Assembly: GCA_046155505.1 (NCBI GenBank)
Contig: JBJXFK010000036.1
Span: forward strand, 1 to 38,130
Source: JBJXFK01 sp046155505
Lineage (GTDB): Bacteria > Planctomycetota > Phycisphaerae > UBA1845 > Fen-1342
Length of the DNA stretch: 38,130 nt
Direction: 5' to 3'
A program made the position numbers and the translations under genes. Numbering within the stretch: the first letter of the stretch is position 1; the number at the start of each line of letters is the position of its first letter. Shown piece by piece: positions 1 to 8,572 of the stretch. The notes beneath the pieces are model-generated. The model was not told the origin of the DNA, did not search any database, and saw only the letters and a program-made list of their open reading frames with translations.

Positions 1-374
1 TGGTTTGCCGCTCATCCGGGATTCCTTTCCCAAAAGACGTGTCACAACTCATGGCTCCAGAAAACATCGCCATAAACCATTTTACGAGAGGCGGGTAAAT
101 CGCGCCGAACTTTTGGGCCACACCCCCCCTTGCCCCTTGCGGGACCTCCGAGGGCTTCTGGCGTCGGGGCGGGAAAGCCGATATACTCCGTGGCTCGCAA
201 TGCATCGTCTTATGTCAGCGGGTGTTCCGTTGACGCGGTGTGTTGCTGACAAGGCCTCGCCCCGGTGTATGCGCGGTTCATTCCGCGCGGAAGCCTGCGG
301 CGGTGCGACCCGGTTCCTGCGGCGGGATGTTCCCCCCACGGGTATGGACCCAGACACAAGAGGACACTTTTTCA
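1..374. other. Upstream region of rpsA, no gene recognised
   Basis: No convincing coding sequence is seen in this stretch. Open frames exist on both strands but their translations are Arg/Pro-rich and resemble nothing known. A TATACT hexamer at 182-187 could be a -10 element, but no good -35 lies 16-18 bases upstream, so the rpsA promoter is not assigned. If that -10 is used, rpsA has a leader of about 180 nt. Confidence 0.4.
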
Positions 375-2141
375 ATGGTTGACAAGAATCTTATCGCGGA
401 CCTGGAACTGGACGATCTCGCCGCCGAGCGCATGGTCGCCGAGGCGTATGGCCAGACGGTCGCGGATGGTGACATGGACGGCCTCCTGGGCGATCAACTC
501 AAGGAGTACAAGTCGGGCTCGATCCTCACAGGCAAGATCATCGGCAACGTCGGTGACTCCTTCCTCGTGGAGATCGGCCTCAAGTCCGAGGGCGTGCTGG
601 AACGCACCGAGTTCGACGCGCCCGACGACGTGGAGATCGGCGACTCCGTCGAGGTCCTCCTCGAAGAGCTCGAGAGCGAAACTGGCACCATCACCATCTC
701 CAAGCGCAAGGCGGACCGCATCCGCGGCTGGCAGCGCATCGTCGAACGCAACAAGGAAGGCGACACCGTCGAAGGCAAGGTGATGCGCAAGATCAAGGGT
801 GGCCTGCTCGTCGACATCGGCGTGCCGGTCTTCCTCCCCGCCTCGCAGGTGGACATCCGCCGCCCGGGCGACATCGGCGACTTCATCGGTCAGACCGTCC
901 GCGCCCAGATCATCAAGATCGACACCGAGCGCCGCAACATCGTCGTCTCCCGCCGCAAGCTCATCGAAGACGAACGCGCAGCCCAGCGCAAGGCGCTGCT
1001 CTCGACCCTCAAGGAGGGCGACGTCGTCAAGGGCACCGTCAAGAACATCGCCGACTTCGGCGCGTTCATCGACCTGGGCGGCATCGACGGCCTGCTGCAC
1101 ATCACCGACATGAGCTGGGATCGCATCGAGCATCCGAGCCAGATGCTCAAGATCGACCAGCAGGTCGAGGTGATGGTGCTGAACGTCGATCGCGAGAAGG
1201 AAAAGATCGCGCTCGGCCTGAAGCAGAAGTCGGAGAATCCGTGGGAACGGGTGGCCGAGCGCTATCCGGTCGGCACGCGCATCTCGGGCGAGGTCGTCAA
1301 CATCGTCAACTACGGCGCGTTCGTCAAGCTCGAGCCGGGTATCGAGGGTCTGGTCCACATCAGCGAGATGAGCTGGACCCGCCGCATCAATCACCCGAGC
1401 GAAGTGGTCACGGCCAATCAAAAGGTCGACGTGGTCGTACTCGAGGTGAACAAGGACAAGCAGGAAATCAGCCTCGGCATGAAGCAGACCGAGGTGAATC
1501 CGTGGACGCAGGTGGCGCAGAAGTATCCGATGGGTACGGTCGTCGCCGGCACGGTCCGCAACCTGACCAATTACGGCGCGTTCGTCGAGATCGAAGAGGG
1601 CATCGACGGGTTGCTGCATGTGAGCGACATGAGCTGGACCAAAAAGGTCAGCCATCCGAGCGAGATGCTCAAGAAGGGCGACGAGCTGCGCTGCGTCGTG
1701 CTGAGCGTCGATCAGGAGAAGATGCGCGTCGCACTCGGCCTGAAACAGATGCACGAGGATCCGTGGGTTCGCGCGGTTCCCGAGCGGTATCAGCCGGGCA
1801 TGGTCGTTCGCGGCAAGATCACCAAGATCACCAACTTCGGCGTGTTTGTGGAGTTGGAGCCGGATCTCGAAGGTCTGCTGCACGTGAGCGAGCTGGCCGA
1901 TCACAAGGTCGAGAACCCGCAGGACGAAGTGAAGATCGGCGACGAGGTGGATGTGAAAATCCTCCGCGTCGACACGGTCGAGCGGAAAATCGGCCTGTCG
2001 AAGAAGCGTGCCGACTGGTCCGGCGACGGCAGCACCGGTGCCGAAAGCGATGCCAAGCCGAAGCGTGAGAAGAAGCTGCGCGGCGGCCTGGGCGTGAGCG
2101 AAGGCGAAGAGGGCGGCGGTCGCAATCTGATCAGCATGTAG
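375..2141 (+). CDS. rpsA: 30S ribosomal protein S1
   Basis: Binds mRNA on the 30S subunit and helps place it for translation initiation. The 588-residue product contains six S1 (OB-fold) repeats at about residues 46-112, 128-195, 214-283, 300-371, 386-457 and 474-543. The last four show the typical 'FGAF/YGAF...GLLH(I/V)S(D/E)MSW' pattern. The tail (545-588) is charged, Lys-rich and then Gly/Glu-rich, as in many S1 proteins. The ATG at 375 is chosen because an AAGAGGA ribosome binding site lies at 358-364; the frame opens further upstream, but those 45 codons do not look like S1. It is a single-gene unit followed by a hairpin terminator. Repeat number and length match full bacterial S1. The neighbour often found upstream (cmk) is not in the window. 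Confidence 0.97.
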   Translation: MVDKNLIADLELDDLAAERMVAEAYGQTVADGDMDGLLGDQLKEYKSGSILTGKIIGNVGDSFLVEIGLKSEGVLERTEFDAPDDVEIGDSVEVLLEELESETGTITISKRKADRIRGWQRIVERNKEGDTVEGKVMRKIKGGLLVDIGVPVFLPASQVDIRRPGDIGDFIGQTVRAQIIKIDTERRNIVVSRRKLIEDERAAQRKALLSTLKEGDVVKGTVKNIADFGAFIDLGGIDGLLHITDMSWDRIEHPSQMLKIDQQVEVMVLNVDREKEKIALGLKQKSENPWERVAERYPVGTRISGEVVNIVNYGAFVKLEPGIEGLVHISEMSWTRRINHPSEVVTANQKVDVVVLEVNKDKQEISLGMKQTEVNPWTQVAQKYPMGTVVAGTVRNLTNYGAFVEIEEGIDGLLHVSDMSWTKKVSHPSEMLKKGDELRCVVLSVDQEKMRVALGLKQMHEDPWVRAVPERYQPGMVVRGKITKITNFGVFVELEPDLEGLLHVSELADHKVENPQDEVKIGDEVDVKILRVDTVERKIGLSKKRADWSGDGSTGAESDAKPKREKKLRGGLGVSEGEEGGGRNLISM

Positions 2142-2197
2142 AAGTGTTGATGGGTTGATTGCGGGCGAGGGATCGCTCGATTGCAGTTGTGAATGAC

Positions 2198-2240
2198 GCG
2201 AGCGGCGGTCGATGCAAGTCGATCGTCGCTCGCTTCGTTT
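2198..2240 (+). terminator. Rho-independent terminator of rpsA
   Basis: A 15-base arm at 2198-2212 pairs with 2219-2233 around the 6-base loop TGCAAG. Two pairs are G-U; the rest are Watson-Crick. A T-rich stretch (TTCGTTT, 2234-2240) follows. It starts 57 bases after the rpsA stop. Confidence 0.7.
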
Positions 2241-2319
2241 GTGCTCCGGTTCGTTCACGGTGAGCTGCTGCCCGAAAGTCCGCTGCGCGTCGTCCGCGCT
2301 CAGCAGGGTGATGTGCGAA

Positions 2320-2586
2320 TCACCCGAGCAATTCGTCGTCCGGTATGGCGGGGCTTGGGTTCTCGGCAGAAATTGCCTTAAAGATTTGATCGATCGTACC
2401 CTGCGGCAGGGTGCCAAGGTGTAGCGTGTCCGTCCAAGGGCCGTACGTAATAGTCATACGAGGCTGTTCGGGCCCGTCGATGAACCGAATGACGGTGCCG
2501 GGCCGAATCGGATAGGAGCGCGTGCGCGGCTTCTGCGAAAACGCAAAGTAGCGAAGCACGTCGATCTGCTGCGGGCGAACGCGCCA
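2320..2586 (-). pseudogene. Probable C-terminal domain cut off by an in-frame TAA
   Basis: This frame continues without interruption from the membrane protein gene at 2587-3255, separated only by the TAA at 2587-2589. It would add about 88 residues, starting 'WRVRPQQIDVLRYFAF' and including 'RPGTVIRFIDGP' and 'MTITYGPWTDTLHLG'. The composition is that of a real soluble beta-rich domain rather than a shadow frame. The only start-like codon near its beginning is a GTG at 2559, which would lose the first nine codons and has no clear ribosome binding site. It may be a separate small gene, but a single nonsense mutation or base error in one longer gene (2320-3255, 311 sense codons) is simpler. Confidence 0.45.
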
Positions 2587-3255
2587 TTACTGCGGGCGAA
2601 TGCCGACGCACCAGAACCAAATCAGCGCCGTCGGTACGATTCCGTAGAGCGCACCGCGAATGCACAGGTCGCCGCAGACGCCGGGAATGACGGATTGCGA
2701 CAATCCCCAGACGATCGCGCAACCGACGAAGAACGCGATCATTGAGTGCAACTGACGACCCTGTCGGTCCATCGGTGTGATGAACGCCGGCTCAAACGCA
2801 GCCGTATCGACCGTCTCGGGCACTTGCATAAAGCCGAAACAAACGACCACACAATGATCGGCGGCGCGGTCGCCATAGATTGATCGGAGAATTTCTGGCG
2901 CGGTCGGCGGTGCGGACGGCCTCTTCCAAATCGCGAGCAACCCGCGTTCGACGCTTCGTAAGTCAAATGGCTGATCGGTCCAAACACGTCTTCGCCAGCG
3001 TCGCGCGGTGAAATTTGCGGCCGCCGCCAGCAACTCCAGCACTCCGAGGACAAGCAGCGTGATGATGGCACCGGTCAGGATCCACGAATACCCACGATCG
3101 CCCACACTCCAAAGTGCGGCGGCGACACTGCCCACGGCGAGCGACAACGCGCGGCCGACCCAGCGGTCGAACTGCCGTATCTCCGGCGTATCCGGCGGCG
3201 GAACGAAGAGGATGATCGCATTGGGGCTGATCCTACGCGGTTCGTCCCCGGTCAT
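2587..3255 (-). CDS. Four-helix membrane protein of unknown function
   Basis: A 222-residue protein not matched to a known family. Hydrophobic segments lie at about residues 35-52, 56-80, 172-190 and 201-219. The central loop (about 85-170) is hydrophilic and begins with the basic stretch 'ARRWRRRVW', so it probably faces the cytoplasm. The start is the ATG at 3255, 17 bases after the stop of the gamma-glutamyltransferase gene on the same strand, which suggests co-transcription. The ribosome binding site is weak (GAAG). The frame continues after the TAA into a plausible extra domain (see 2320-2586), so the annotated end may be a mutation rather than the native C-terminus. Confidence 0.6.
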   Translation of the reverse strand: MTGDEPRRISPNAIILFVPPPDTPEIRQFDRWVGRALSLAVGSVAAALWSVGDRGYSWILTGAIITLLVLGVLELLAAAANFTARRWRRRVWTDQPFDLRSVERGLLAIWKRPSAPPTAPEILRSIYGDRAADHCVVVCFGFMQVPETVDTAAFEPAFITPMDRQGRQLHSMIAFFVGCAIVWGLSQSVIPGVCGDLCIRGALYGIVPTALIWFWCVGIRPQ

Positions 3256-3272
3256 CTTCGAATTGTCCGGCG

Positions 3273-5033
3273 TCACTTCGATACGCTTGCCCCCACCGGC
3301 TTTCCGCCCTTGCGTGGATCGCTTGCGCCGAGCCAGATTCCGTCGTCGAGCCGATGAATAGCTTGTACGGCCGCACCGCGGCGGCGGTCGCTGACTTTGT
3401 GACCGCAAGTGCGAAGCTGATCGCTCAAATCTTGCGGTGCAGGTCGATCGAAAAGCACCTCGTCCGGTTGCCACTGATGATGGACGCGCGGTGCGTCCAT
3501 CGCCTCGGCGAGCGGCTTGCCGTCGAGGACGCCGAGAATCACTTGAAGCGTTGCGGTGATGATGCGCGGCCCGCCCGAGCCGCCGACGATCAGCAGCGGC
3601 TTGCCGTTTTTCAGCACGATTGTTGGCGACATGCTGGAGAGCGGGCGCTTGCCGGGGCCGACGAGGTTGTGTTCGCTTTGCGTCAGGCCGAAGAGATTCG
3701 CTTCGCCGGGCACGGTCAGGAAATCGTCCATTTGATTGTTGAGCAGAATGCCGAAGCGTTCGGTCATGACCAGCGACCCGAACGTGCCGTTGATGGTCTC
3801 GGTCATAGCGATGAGGTTGCCTTTCTCGTCGGCGATGGAGAAGTGCGATGTGCCGCGGTCGTCGCGCGGTTGCGATGTGGGTGCGTCGGCCGCGCTGCCG
3901 TATGCATCGCTCGTGAGCGTCCCATCCGGTCGAATGCGCGCGGCCAGTTGCGCTGCATAGTCGCGGCTGGTGAGTCGCCCAACGGGGACGGCGTAGAAAT
4001 CGGGATCGGCGAAGTGCCGCGCTCGATCGGCGAAGCTGTGCTTGAGCGATTCGACGAGCAGGTGGATACGCGGAGCCGACGCAAGTTCGGGTCGCGCGGC
4101 GCTCGCATCGAGAATGTTCAGCGTTTCGGCGATGCATGCGCCGCCCGATGATGGCGGGCGCATGCCGATCAGTTCGATGTCGCGATAGCGCGAACGCAGC
4201 GGTTCTAGTTCGCGAACGCGGTAGCCGCGCAGGTCGGCGAGGGTCATCTCGCCGCCGGCGCTGGCCACTGCGCCGACAGTGTCTTCAGCGATTTCGCCTT
4301 CGTAGAACGCGTTGGGGCCGATTTCGGCGATCTGGCGGAGCGTTTCGGCGAGGTCTGTACGCGTGCATCGGTCGCCGATGGCCGGTTCGCGATCACCGCC
4401 GAGCAATCGCTCGCGCAAGACACGGGCGATCGGTTGCAGCGCGGGCGTTTGCTCGATTTCGCGTCGTGCGTCGCGCACCGTTGCGTGGTGGTGTTCGTCG
4501 ATCACATAGCCACGCTCTGCGAGGTCGATTGCCGGTTGCACGAGATCGCGCCACGGGCGTGAGCCGAACCGGCGGTGGATTTCGTCGAGGCCGCGCAGCA
4601 GGCCGGGAATCGCGATGGCGTGGCCGCCGTAGATGCTGGCGGAGGGACCGTCGCCGCGCGATTTGGCCAGCGCTGCGTAGCGTTCGGGCGTTGCGGCCCT
4701 TGGTGCGGTCTCGCGAAAGTCGAGCGCGACGAACTTGCCGGACTTCGCATCGAACGCAACGAGGAACCCGCCGCCGCCGATGCCGGTGCTGGCCGGGCGG
4801 GTGACGGTCAGCGCGAGTGAGGTTGCGATGGCGGCGTCGAATGCGTTGCCGCCGCTGCGCAGGATTGCGGCTCCGGCGGCGGATGCGTCGGCGTGATCGG
4901 CGGCGACCATGCCGCGCGGATCGCGCGCGATCCAGTCGGGATCGGCGGCGCGGACGGAGCGCGGCGAGATCGCGACGAGCAGTACACATGTAAGCAGAGC
5001 GAGCGACTTGTGTGCGCACGAGTATGTAGCCAT
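3273..5033 (-). CDS. ggt: Gamma-glutamyltransferase precursor
   Basis: An exported Ntn-hydrolase that cleaves the gamma-glutamyl bond of glutathione and transfers or hydrolyses the glutamyl group. The 586-residue precursor has a signal peptide ending near 'SVRAADPD'. The arginine motif 'DFRETAP' and the glycine-rich 'TGIGGGGF' of the large subunit are present. The self-cleavage site is 'DDRGTSHFS', with Thr395 as the predicted nucleophile and new N-terminus of the small subunit (E. coli uses Thr391). 'GGSGGPRII' matches the oxyanion-region glycines. The ATG at 5033 is the only start giving an intact signal peptide, though its ribosome binding site is poor. The gene lies downstream of a terminator-like repeat (5067-5104), so it probably has its own promoter. 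Confidence 0.95.
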   Translation of the reverse strand: MATYSCAHKSLALLTCVLLVAISPRSVRAADPDWIARDPRGMVAADHADASAAGAAILRSGGNAFDAAIATSLALTVTRPASTGIGGGGFLVAFDAKSGKFVALDFRETAPRAATPERYAALAKSRGDGPSASIYGGHAIAIPGLLRGLDEIHRRFGSRPWRDLVQPAIDLAERGYVIDEHHHATVRDARREIEQTPALQPIARVLRERLLGGDREPAIGDRCTRTDLAETLRQIAEIGPNAFYEGEIAEDTVGAVASAGGEMTLADLRGYRVRELEPLRSRYRDIELIGMRPPSSGGACIAETLNILDASAARPELASAPRIHLLVESLKHSFADRARHFADPDFYAVPVGRLTSRDYAAQLAARIRPDGTLTSDAYGSAADAPTSQPRDDRGTSHFSIADEKGNLIAMTETINGTFGSLVMTERFGILLNNQMDDFLTVPGEANLFGLTQSEHNLVGPGKRPLSSMSPTIVLKNGKPLLIVGGSGGPRIITATLQVILGVLDGKPLAEAMDAPRVHHQWQPDEVLFDRPAPQDLSDQLRTCGHKVSDRRRGAAVQAIHRLDDGIWLGASDPRKGGKPVGASVSK

Positions 5034-5066
5034 ATGGGCATCATACGAGCGGCGAACGCACGCACG

Positions 5067-5104
5067 AAAAAAGAAAGACCGGTCAGAGACCGGTCCCCCA
5101 GCGC
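5067..5104 (-). terminator. GACCGGTC repeat acting as terminator of the beta-helix gene
   Basis: Read on the minus strand, a run of G precedes GACCGGTC, a 3-base loop and a second GACCGGTC, followed by TTTCTTTTTT (A-tract at 5067-5072 on the plus strand). This is a classic intrinsic terminator shape placed 51 bases after the stop at 5156. The 32-base core (5073-5104) recurs with one difference at 30360-30391 and inverted at 30415-30446, so it is also a dispersed repeat. Confidence 0.7.
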
Positions 5105-5155
5105 GCGTTTACCCTGCAGCGCGACGAACATTGATTTTCACGCCGCTTCGTGGCG

Positions 5156-6628
5156 TTACGGGCAAGCCGTGCCGAACACGCCTAGCAAGTTCGCGAGGTC
5201 GGTCAGATCGACATCGCCGTCGCCGTCCACGTCACCGGTGCACTCGATCGCGCAGCCGAAGTTGGCCAGCAGAATGGCGAGATCGCTGAGGCCGATGAAT
5301 CGGTCGCCGTCGAGATCGCCGATGCAGGGCTCGGGTGCGGCTTGGAATTCATATGCACCCATGTCGGCGATAGGAGGCGTGCCTACGCCGGTGTCGGCGG
5401 TGGCCGGGTCGTCGACGAAGCGTGCGTTGGAATCGAGGTCGAGCGTGTTGCCCGCGCCGGAGTCGGCATTGCGGGCGGCGTCGATGCCGGGGGAAGTGGT
5501 ATCGAGGTGCAGATCGCCGCCGGCTTGATCGACGAAGATCGGGGCGGTGGAAATGTTCCCGGTGCCGGCGAAACCGCCCTGGACGAGCGAATAGGTAGTC
5601 TGTGTTACGGTGCCGGAGAGTTGGTTCGCGGTGCTGCCGCCGGATGCGGTGTTGCCCCAGACGATGCAATTGAACAGTCTGGTGGTTGAGCCGCTGGTGA
5701 GCACGCCGCTGCCGCTGCCGGTGGTGGTGTTGCCGACGATAGTGCAGTGGCGCAACGTGACCGTCGAAGATGACGCGGAGAGGACGCCGCCCGCGCCTTG
5801 GTTTCCGGCGGTGTTGCCGCGGAATACGCAGTTGAAGAAGTTGGGCATGCAGGTGCCGAAGACTTCGACGCCGCCGGCGCGGGTGGCGTTGTTGCCGATG
5901 AATTGGCAGCGCGTGAAACTGGGATTGCAGTTGGTGAACATATCGATCGCGCCGCCGAACGATCCGCCGGCGTTGCCTTGCCAGACGACGTCGACGAACG
6001 TGGGGCTGGACGAGCGAATGTAGGTGCCGCCGCCGCCGAAGGTGGAGCGATTGCCGACGATGCGAAGGTTGCGGATGGTGGCGTTCGACGCGTTGAGGAA
6101 GATGAGGCCGCCGCCTTTGTCGCGATCGGTGGCGGTTGCGCCGCTGGCGTTGCCGGCGGTGATGGTGAATCCGTCGAGAATGGCGGTCGCGCCGGCACTG
6201 GCGCCATCGACGACATGGAAGGAGTTGTCGGTCACGACCGGGTCGTTGTTGCCGATGTCGCCGGAGAGGATGGTGGCATTGGCGCTGAAGTCGCGCTGGT
6301 CGCGGGTTGCCTCGGTTCCGTCGAAACCGCCGTAGATGGCGACGCCGGTTTTGAGGTTGTGGTAGATCGTTCGCGTAGTTGTCGTCGTCGGCTTGTATGT
6401 GCCGGCTGCGACCCAGATTTCGTCACCTGCGACGGCGGCGGTGAGTGCGCGGGCGAGGCCATCGACGGTGCGGTAGGCGTTGGCCCATGAGGTGCCATCG
6501 TCTGCGCCGGTGGTGAGGTTCACATTCACATGCCGTGTTGCGGCGCTTGCCGCAGTCAGCCCGAGCGACAGCATTGTCGCCAGCGCGATCGCCGCGCGCA
6601 GGCGCGGCATCATCGTGCTCGTCTCCAT
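5156..6628 (-). CDS. Secreted right-handed beta-helix protein with dockerin-like C-terminus
   Basis: A 490-residue exported protein. The signal peptide is about residues 1-29, ending 'GLTAASA'. The body has short Asn/Gly/Thr-rich repeats ('FTRCQFIGNNATRAGG', 'FFNCVFRGNTAG') of the parallel beta-helix, pectate-lyase-like type. Before the tail is 'PIADMGAYEFQ', a signature often seen at the end of such domains in planctomycetes. The last 55 residues hold two EF-hand-like motifs ('DLDGDRFIGLSDLAILL' and 'DVDGDGDVDLTDLANLL') and end in Cys-Pro, like other secreted proteins here. The ATG at 6628 has a GGAGG five bases upstream (6634-6638); the frame extends 167 codons further, but that part is unlike protein. 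A surface role such as adhesion or polysaccharide binding is likely; no enzyme activity is claimed. Confidence 0.88.
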   Translation of the reverse strand: METSTMMPRLRAAIALATMLSLGLTAASAATRHVNVNLTTGADDGTSWANAYRTVDGLARALTAAVAGDEIWVAAGTYKPTTTTTRTIYHNLKTGVAIYGGFDGTEATRDQRDFSANATILSGDIGNNDPVVTDNSFHVVDGASAGATAILDGFTITAGNASGATATDRDKGGGLIFLNASNATIRNLRIVGNRSTFGGGGTYIRSSSPTFVDVVWQGNAGGSFGGAIDMFTNCNPSFTRCQFIGNNATRAGGVEVFGTCMPNFFNCVFRGNTAGNQGAGGVLSASSSTVTLRHCTIVGNTTTGSGSGVLTSGSTTRLFNCIVWGNTASGGSTANQLSGTVTQTTYSLVQGGFAGTGNISTAPIFVDQAGGDLHLDTTSPGIDAARNADSGAGNTLDLDSNARFVDDPATADTGVGTPPIADMGAYEFQAAPEPCIGDLDGDRFIGLSDLAILLANFGCAIECTGDVDGDGDVDLTDLANLLGVFGTACP

Positions 6629-7076
6629 TCCGACCTCCGACTTCCAGATAGGGGTTGAGTTCGCTTCGCCGCTGAGTGAACTCGCGTGAGTTCGCCGGCG
6701 GGCGGAAGCGATCGTCATTTTTGACGACTGACAGTGTAACCGCCGAGCGTGAAATCGCGATGCGCGAAAGTGGGCCAAGTGGTTGGGCTTTTCGGCGCCG
6801 GTCAGATCGGCTTGCGACGGCGGCGCGGCAGATTGAGGATGTGCAATCGTCGATCGGGTCGTCGGCGCGACTGCCCGAGGTGCCAAGTTGGTGGTTGCGC
6901 GCGACATTTTGTTGACCATCTGGTACGGATTCGGCGGGGACCGGCAAATTATTGGACAGTGGCCATATCGGACGTGCGTGCTGGAAGGCCACGGAGAGGG
7001 GTTTGATTGGTGGTTGGCGGAATGAGTCGGTTGGTTGCTCATGTGCGAACGGTAGGCGCGCCGTAGCGATATGAGC

Positions 7077-7200
7077 CACCGAGAGCACCGAGGGCACAGA
7101 GAATGGGGAGATTTTGCCACGGATTTCACGGATTTTCACGGATGGGGAGATGAGAGGTCCGTGCGCAGTGCACAGCGCTCAGTGCTCAGTGTTCAACGCT
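7077..7200. repeat. Cluster of short direct-repeat arrays
   Basis: Three imperfect arrays stand side by side: CACCGAG/CACAGAG units at 7077-7103, CACGGATTT units at 7117-7143, and CAGTGCTCAGTG-like units at 7163-7200. Units are about 7-10 bases. A related CACAGAG array appears at 25801-25835 and, inverted, at 31470-31492, so the class is dispersed. Confidence 0.65.
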
Positions 7201-7349
7201 TCGGGCGCGGTTGTCGAGGTTGGAGTTTGCAGGTTGACCGCGCGACATCGAGCGGAAATCGCGGCGGGTGATTTGGGCGAGTGGTCGTTTGATGAGACAG
7301 GCATCGATTGAGGGAGTTCAGAAATGTTGGGCGGTGTCTAACCGACGGG

Positions 7350-7379
7350 TTGTCGCAATTTTGGTGGGCGAGTTATGAT
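7350..7379 (+). promoter_or_regulatory. Probable sigma-70 promoter of the lipoprotein amidase
   Basis: TTGTCG (7350-7355) and TATGAT (7374-7379) are 18 bases apart. The predicted start near 7386 gives a leader of about 60 nt before the amidase start codon. Confidence 0.45.
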
Positions 7380-7447
7380 TCGTGCTCTCGCGGTGCGTGG
7401 GTCGAGGATCGACTTGCAGCGCGAGTGCGCCACTTCAGGAGCCACGC

Positions 7448-8572
7448 GTGCGCATGCAAAGGATTGCATGGGCGGCGATTGCCACCGCTCTGCTCGCCGC
7501 TATTACGGGTTGCCCGCCGCCGTCGCAGCGTGAGCGCGACTTTGTTCCGACGCCGATTTTGAACACGCGTGCGACAGCCCCGCGTGCGACTCCGCCGCCA
7601 GCACCGCCGCCGCGCGATGAGCCGCAGGTGGTGATTCCCGGCGTGAAGCTGGACACGAAAGCGCTGATTCCGCCGCGCGGCATTTCGCGCGGGAATTGGC
7701 GCGTGATCGTCGTGCATCACTCGGCGACCGAGAAGGACACGCCGCAGCAGATGCATCGCTATCACCTGGTGACGCGCGGCTGGTCGAACGGGCTGGGTTA
7801 TCACTTTGTGATCGGGAACGGCGTGAACTATCCCGATGGACAGATTTTTGTCGGGCCGCGCTGGCGGTCGCAGATTCAGGGGGCGCACTGCAAGGCCGGC
7901 TCGGGGCGATACTTCGGCGTGCAGCGGCCGGACAACTACTTCAACGACCACGGTATCGGCATCTGTCTGATTGGGGATTTCGACAATCGGCGGCCGAGCA
8001 GTAAGCAACTCGCGGCGCTGCAACAGTTGATCACGTTTTTGTGCGGGCAGACGGGGATCAAGGCGAATTCGGTGTATGGGCATGGCGAGGTGACGAGCAA
8101 GACTGCGTGTCCGGGCAAACAATTGCGCTCGCAGCTTGCGGTGGTGAAGCGGAACGTGGCACAGTCGCTCGCACGTTCAGGCGCGGGCGAATTTGATTTA
8201 GTGCCGATCGCGATCGACAGGGCCGAGTTGGATTTCGCCGCGGCCCCGCAGTCGTACCTTGAGCGGGCCTTGCGTGTGCGCGATCTGCTTGCGGAAGGTT
8301 GCGATACCGTCGATGCGGACGCCGTCGATTTGTTCGATGATGTCGCCGACGCGCAGGTCTGTGATTGCAGCGGTTGTGTCGGGGGCGATTTCGACGACAA
8401 GCACGCCGACCCGTTCGGCTTTGCGGCTGCGGTCGCCGCGCGACGCGGCATCGACGAATCGGCAGCCGCGCCAGAGCACTTCGTCTTCGCGGAGCGCCTC
8501 GGCCCGCAGCGGCTCGCGACGCTCGACGCGGATGGTTTTGTCGAGCCGCTTGCCATTTCGCTCGATCGCTAG
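7448..8572 (+). CDS. N-acetylmuramoyl-L-alanine amidase (Amidase_2 fold), lipoprotein
   Basis: Predicted to cleave the MurNAc-L-Ala bond of peptidoglycan. A lipoprotein signal ends in 'AITGC' (Cys22), then a Pro-rich linker (about 45-60). The amidase domain spans about 83-240: 'VIVVHHSAT' (zinc-ligand His), 'NGLGYHFVI', 'YGHGEV' (His212) and 'TACPGK' (Cys221), a His/His/Cys set as in T7 lysozyme and PGRPs. The GTG at 7448 is preferred because AGGAG (7437-7441) lies 6 bases upstream; an ATG six bases further in is possible. From about codon 250 the frame is simply the antisense of the HtrA gene's 3' end. Both other frames have stops at 8194-8201, so the natural end is probably near 8200 and a frameshift may have extended the frame. 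Confidence 0.85.
   Translation: MRMQRIAWAAIATALLAAITGCPPPSQRERDFVPTPILNTRATAPRATPPPAPPPRDEPQVVIPGVKLDTKALIPPRGISRGNWRVIVVHHSATEKDTPQQMHRYHLVTRGWSNGLGYHFVIGNGVNYPDGQIFVGPRWRSQIQGAHCKAGSGRYFGVQRPDNYFNDHGIGICLIGDFDNRRPSSKQLAALQQLITFLCGQTGIKANSVYGHGEVTSKTACPGKQLRSQLAVVKRNVAQSLARSGAGEFDLVPIAIDRAELDFAAAPQSYLERALRVRDLLAEGCDTVDADAVDLFDDVADAQVCDCSGCVGGDFDDKHADPFGFAAAVAARRGIDESAAAPEHFVFAERLGPQRLATLDADGFVEPLAISLDR

Larger units (their letters stand above)
6629..7447. other. Long intergenic region with short repeats
   Basis: About 820 bases between divergent genes with no supported gene. It contains low-complexity direct repeats at 7077-7103, 7117-7143 and 7163-7200 (listed separately) and a probable promoter for the plus-strand amidase at 7350-7379. 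The rest is unremarkable. Confidence 0.6.

Noticed and set aside
372..2417. 681-codon open frame antisense to rpsA
   Set aside because: It mirrors the rpsA codons, is full of Asp/Leu/His runs typical of antisense GC-rich frames and shows no domain. The rpsA strand has six clear S1 repeats.
2587..4137. 516-codon reading of the membrane protein with a long N-terminal extension
   Set aside because: The first 294 codons overlap the gamma-glutamyltransferase gene in another frame of the same strand. The real protein starts at 3255.
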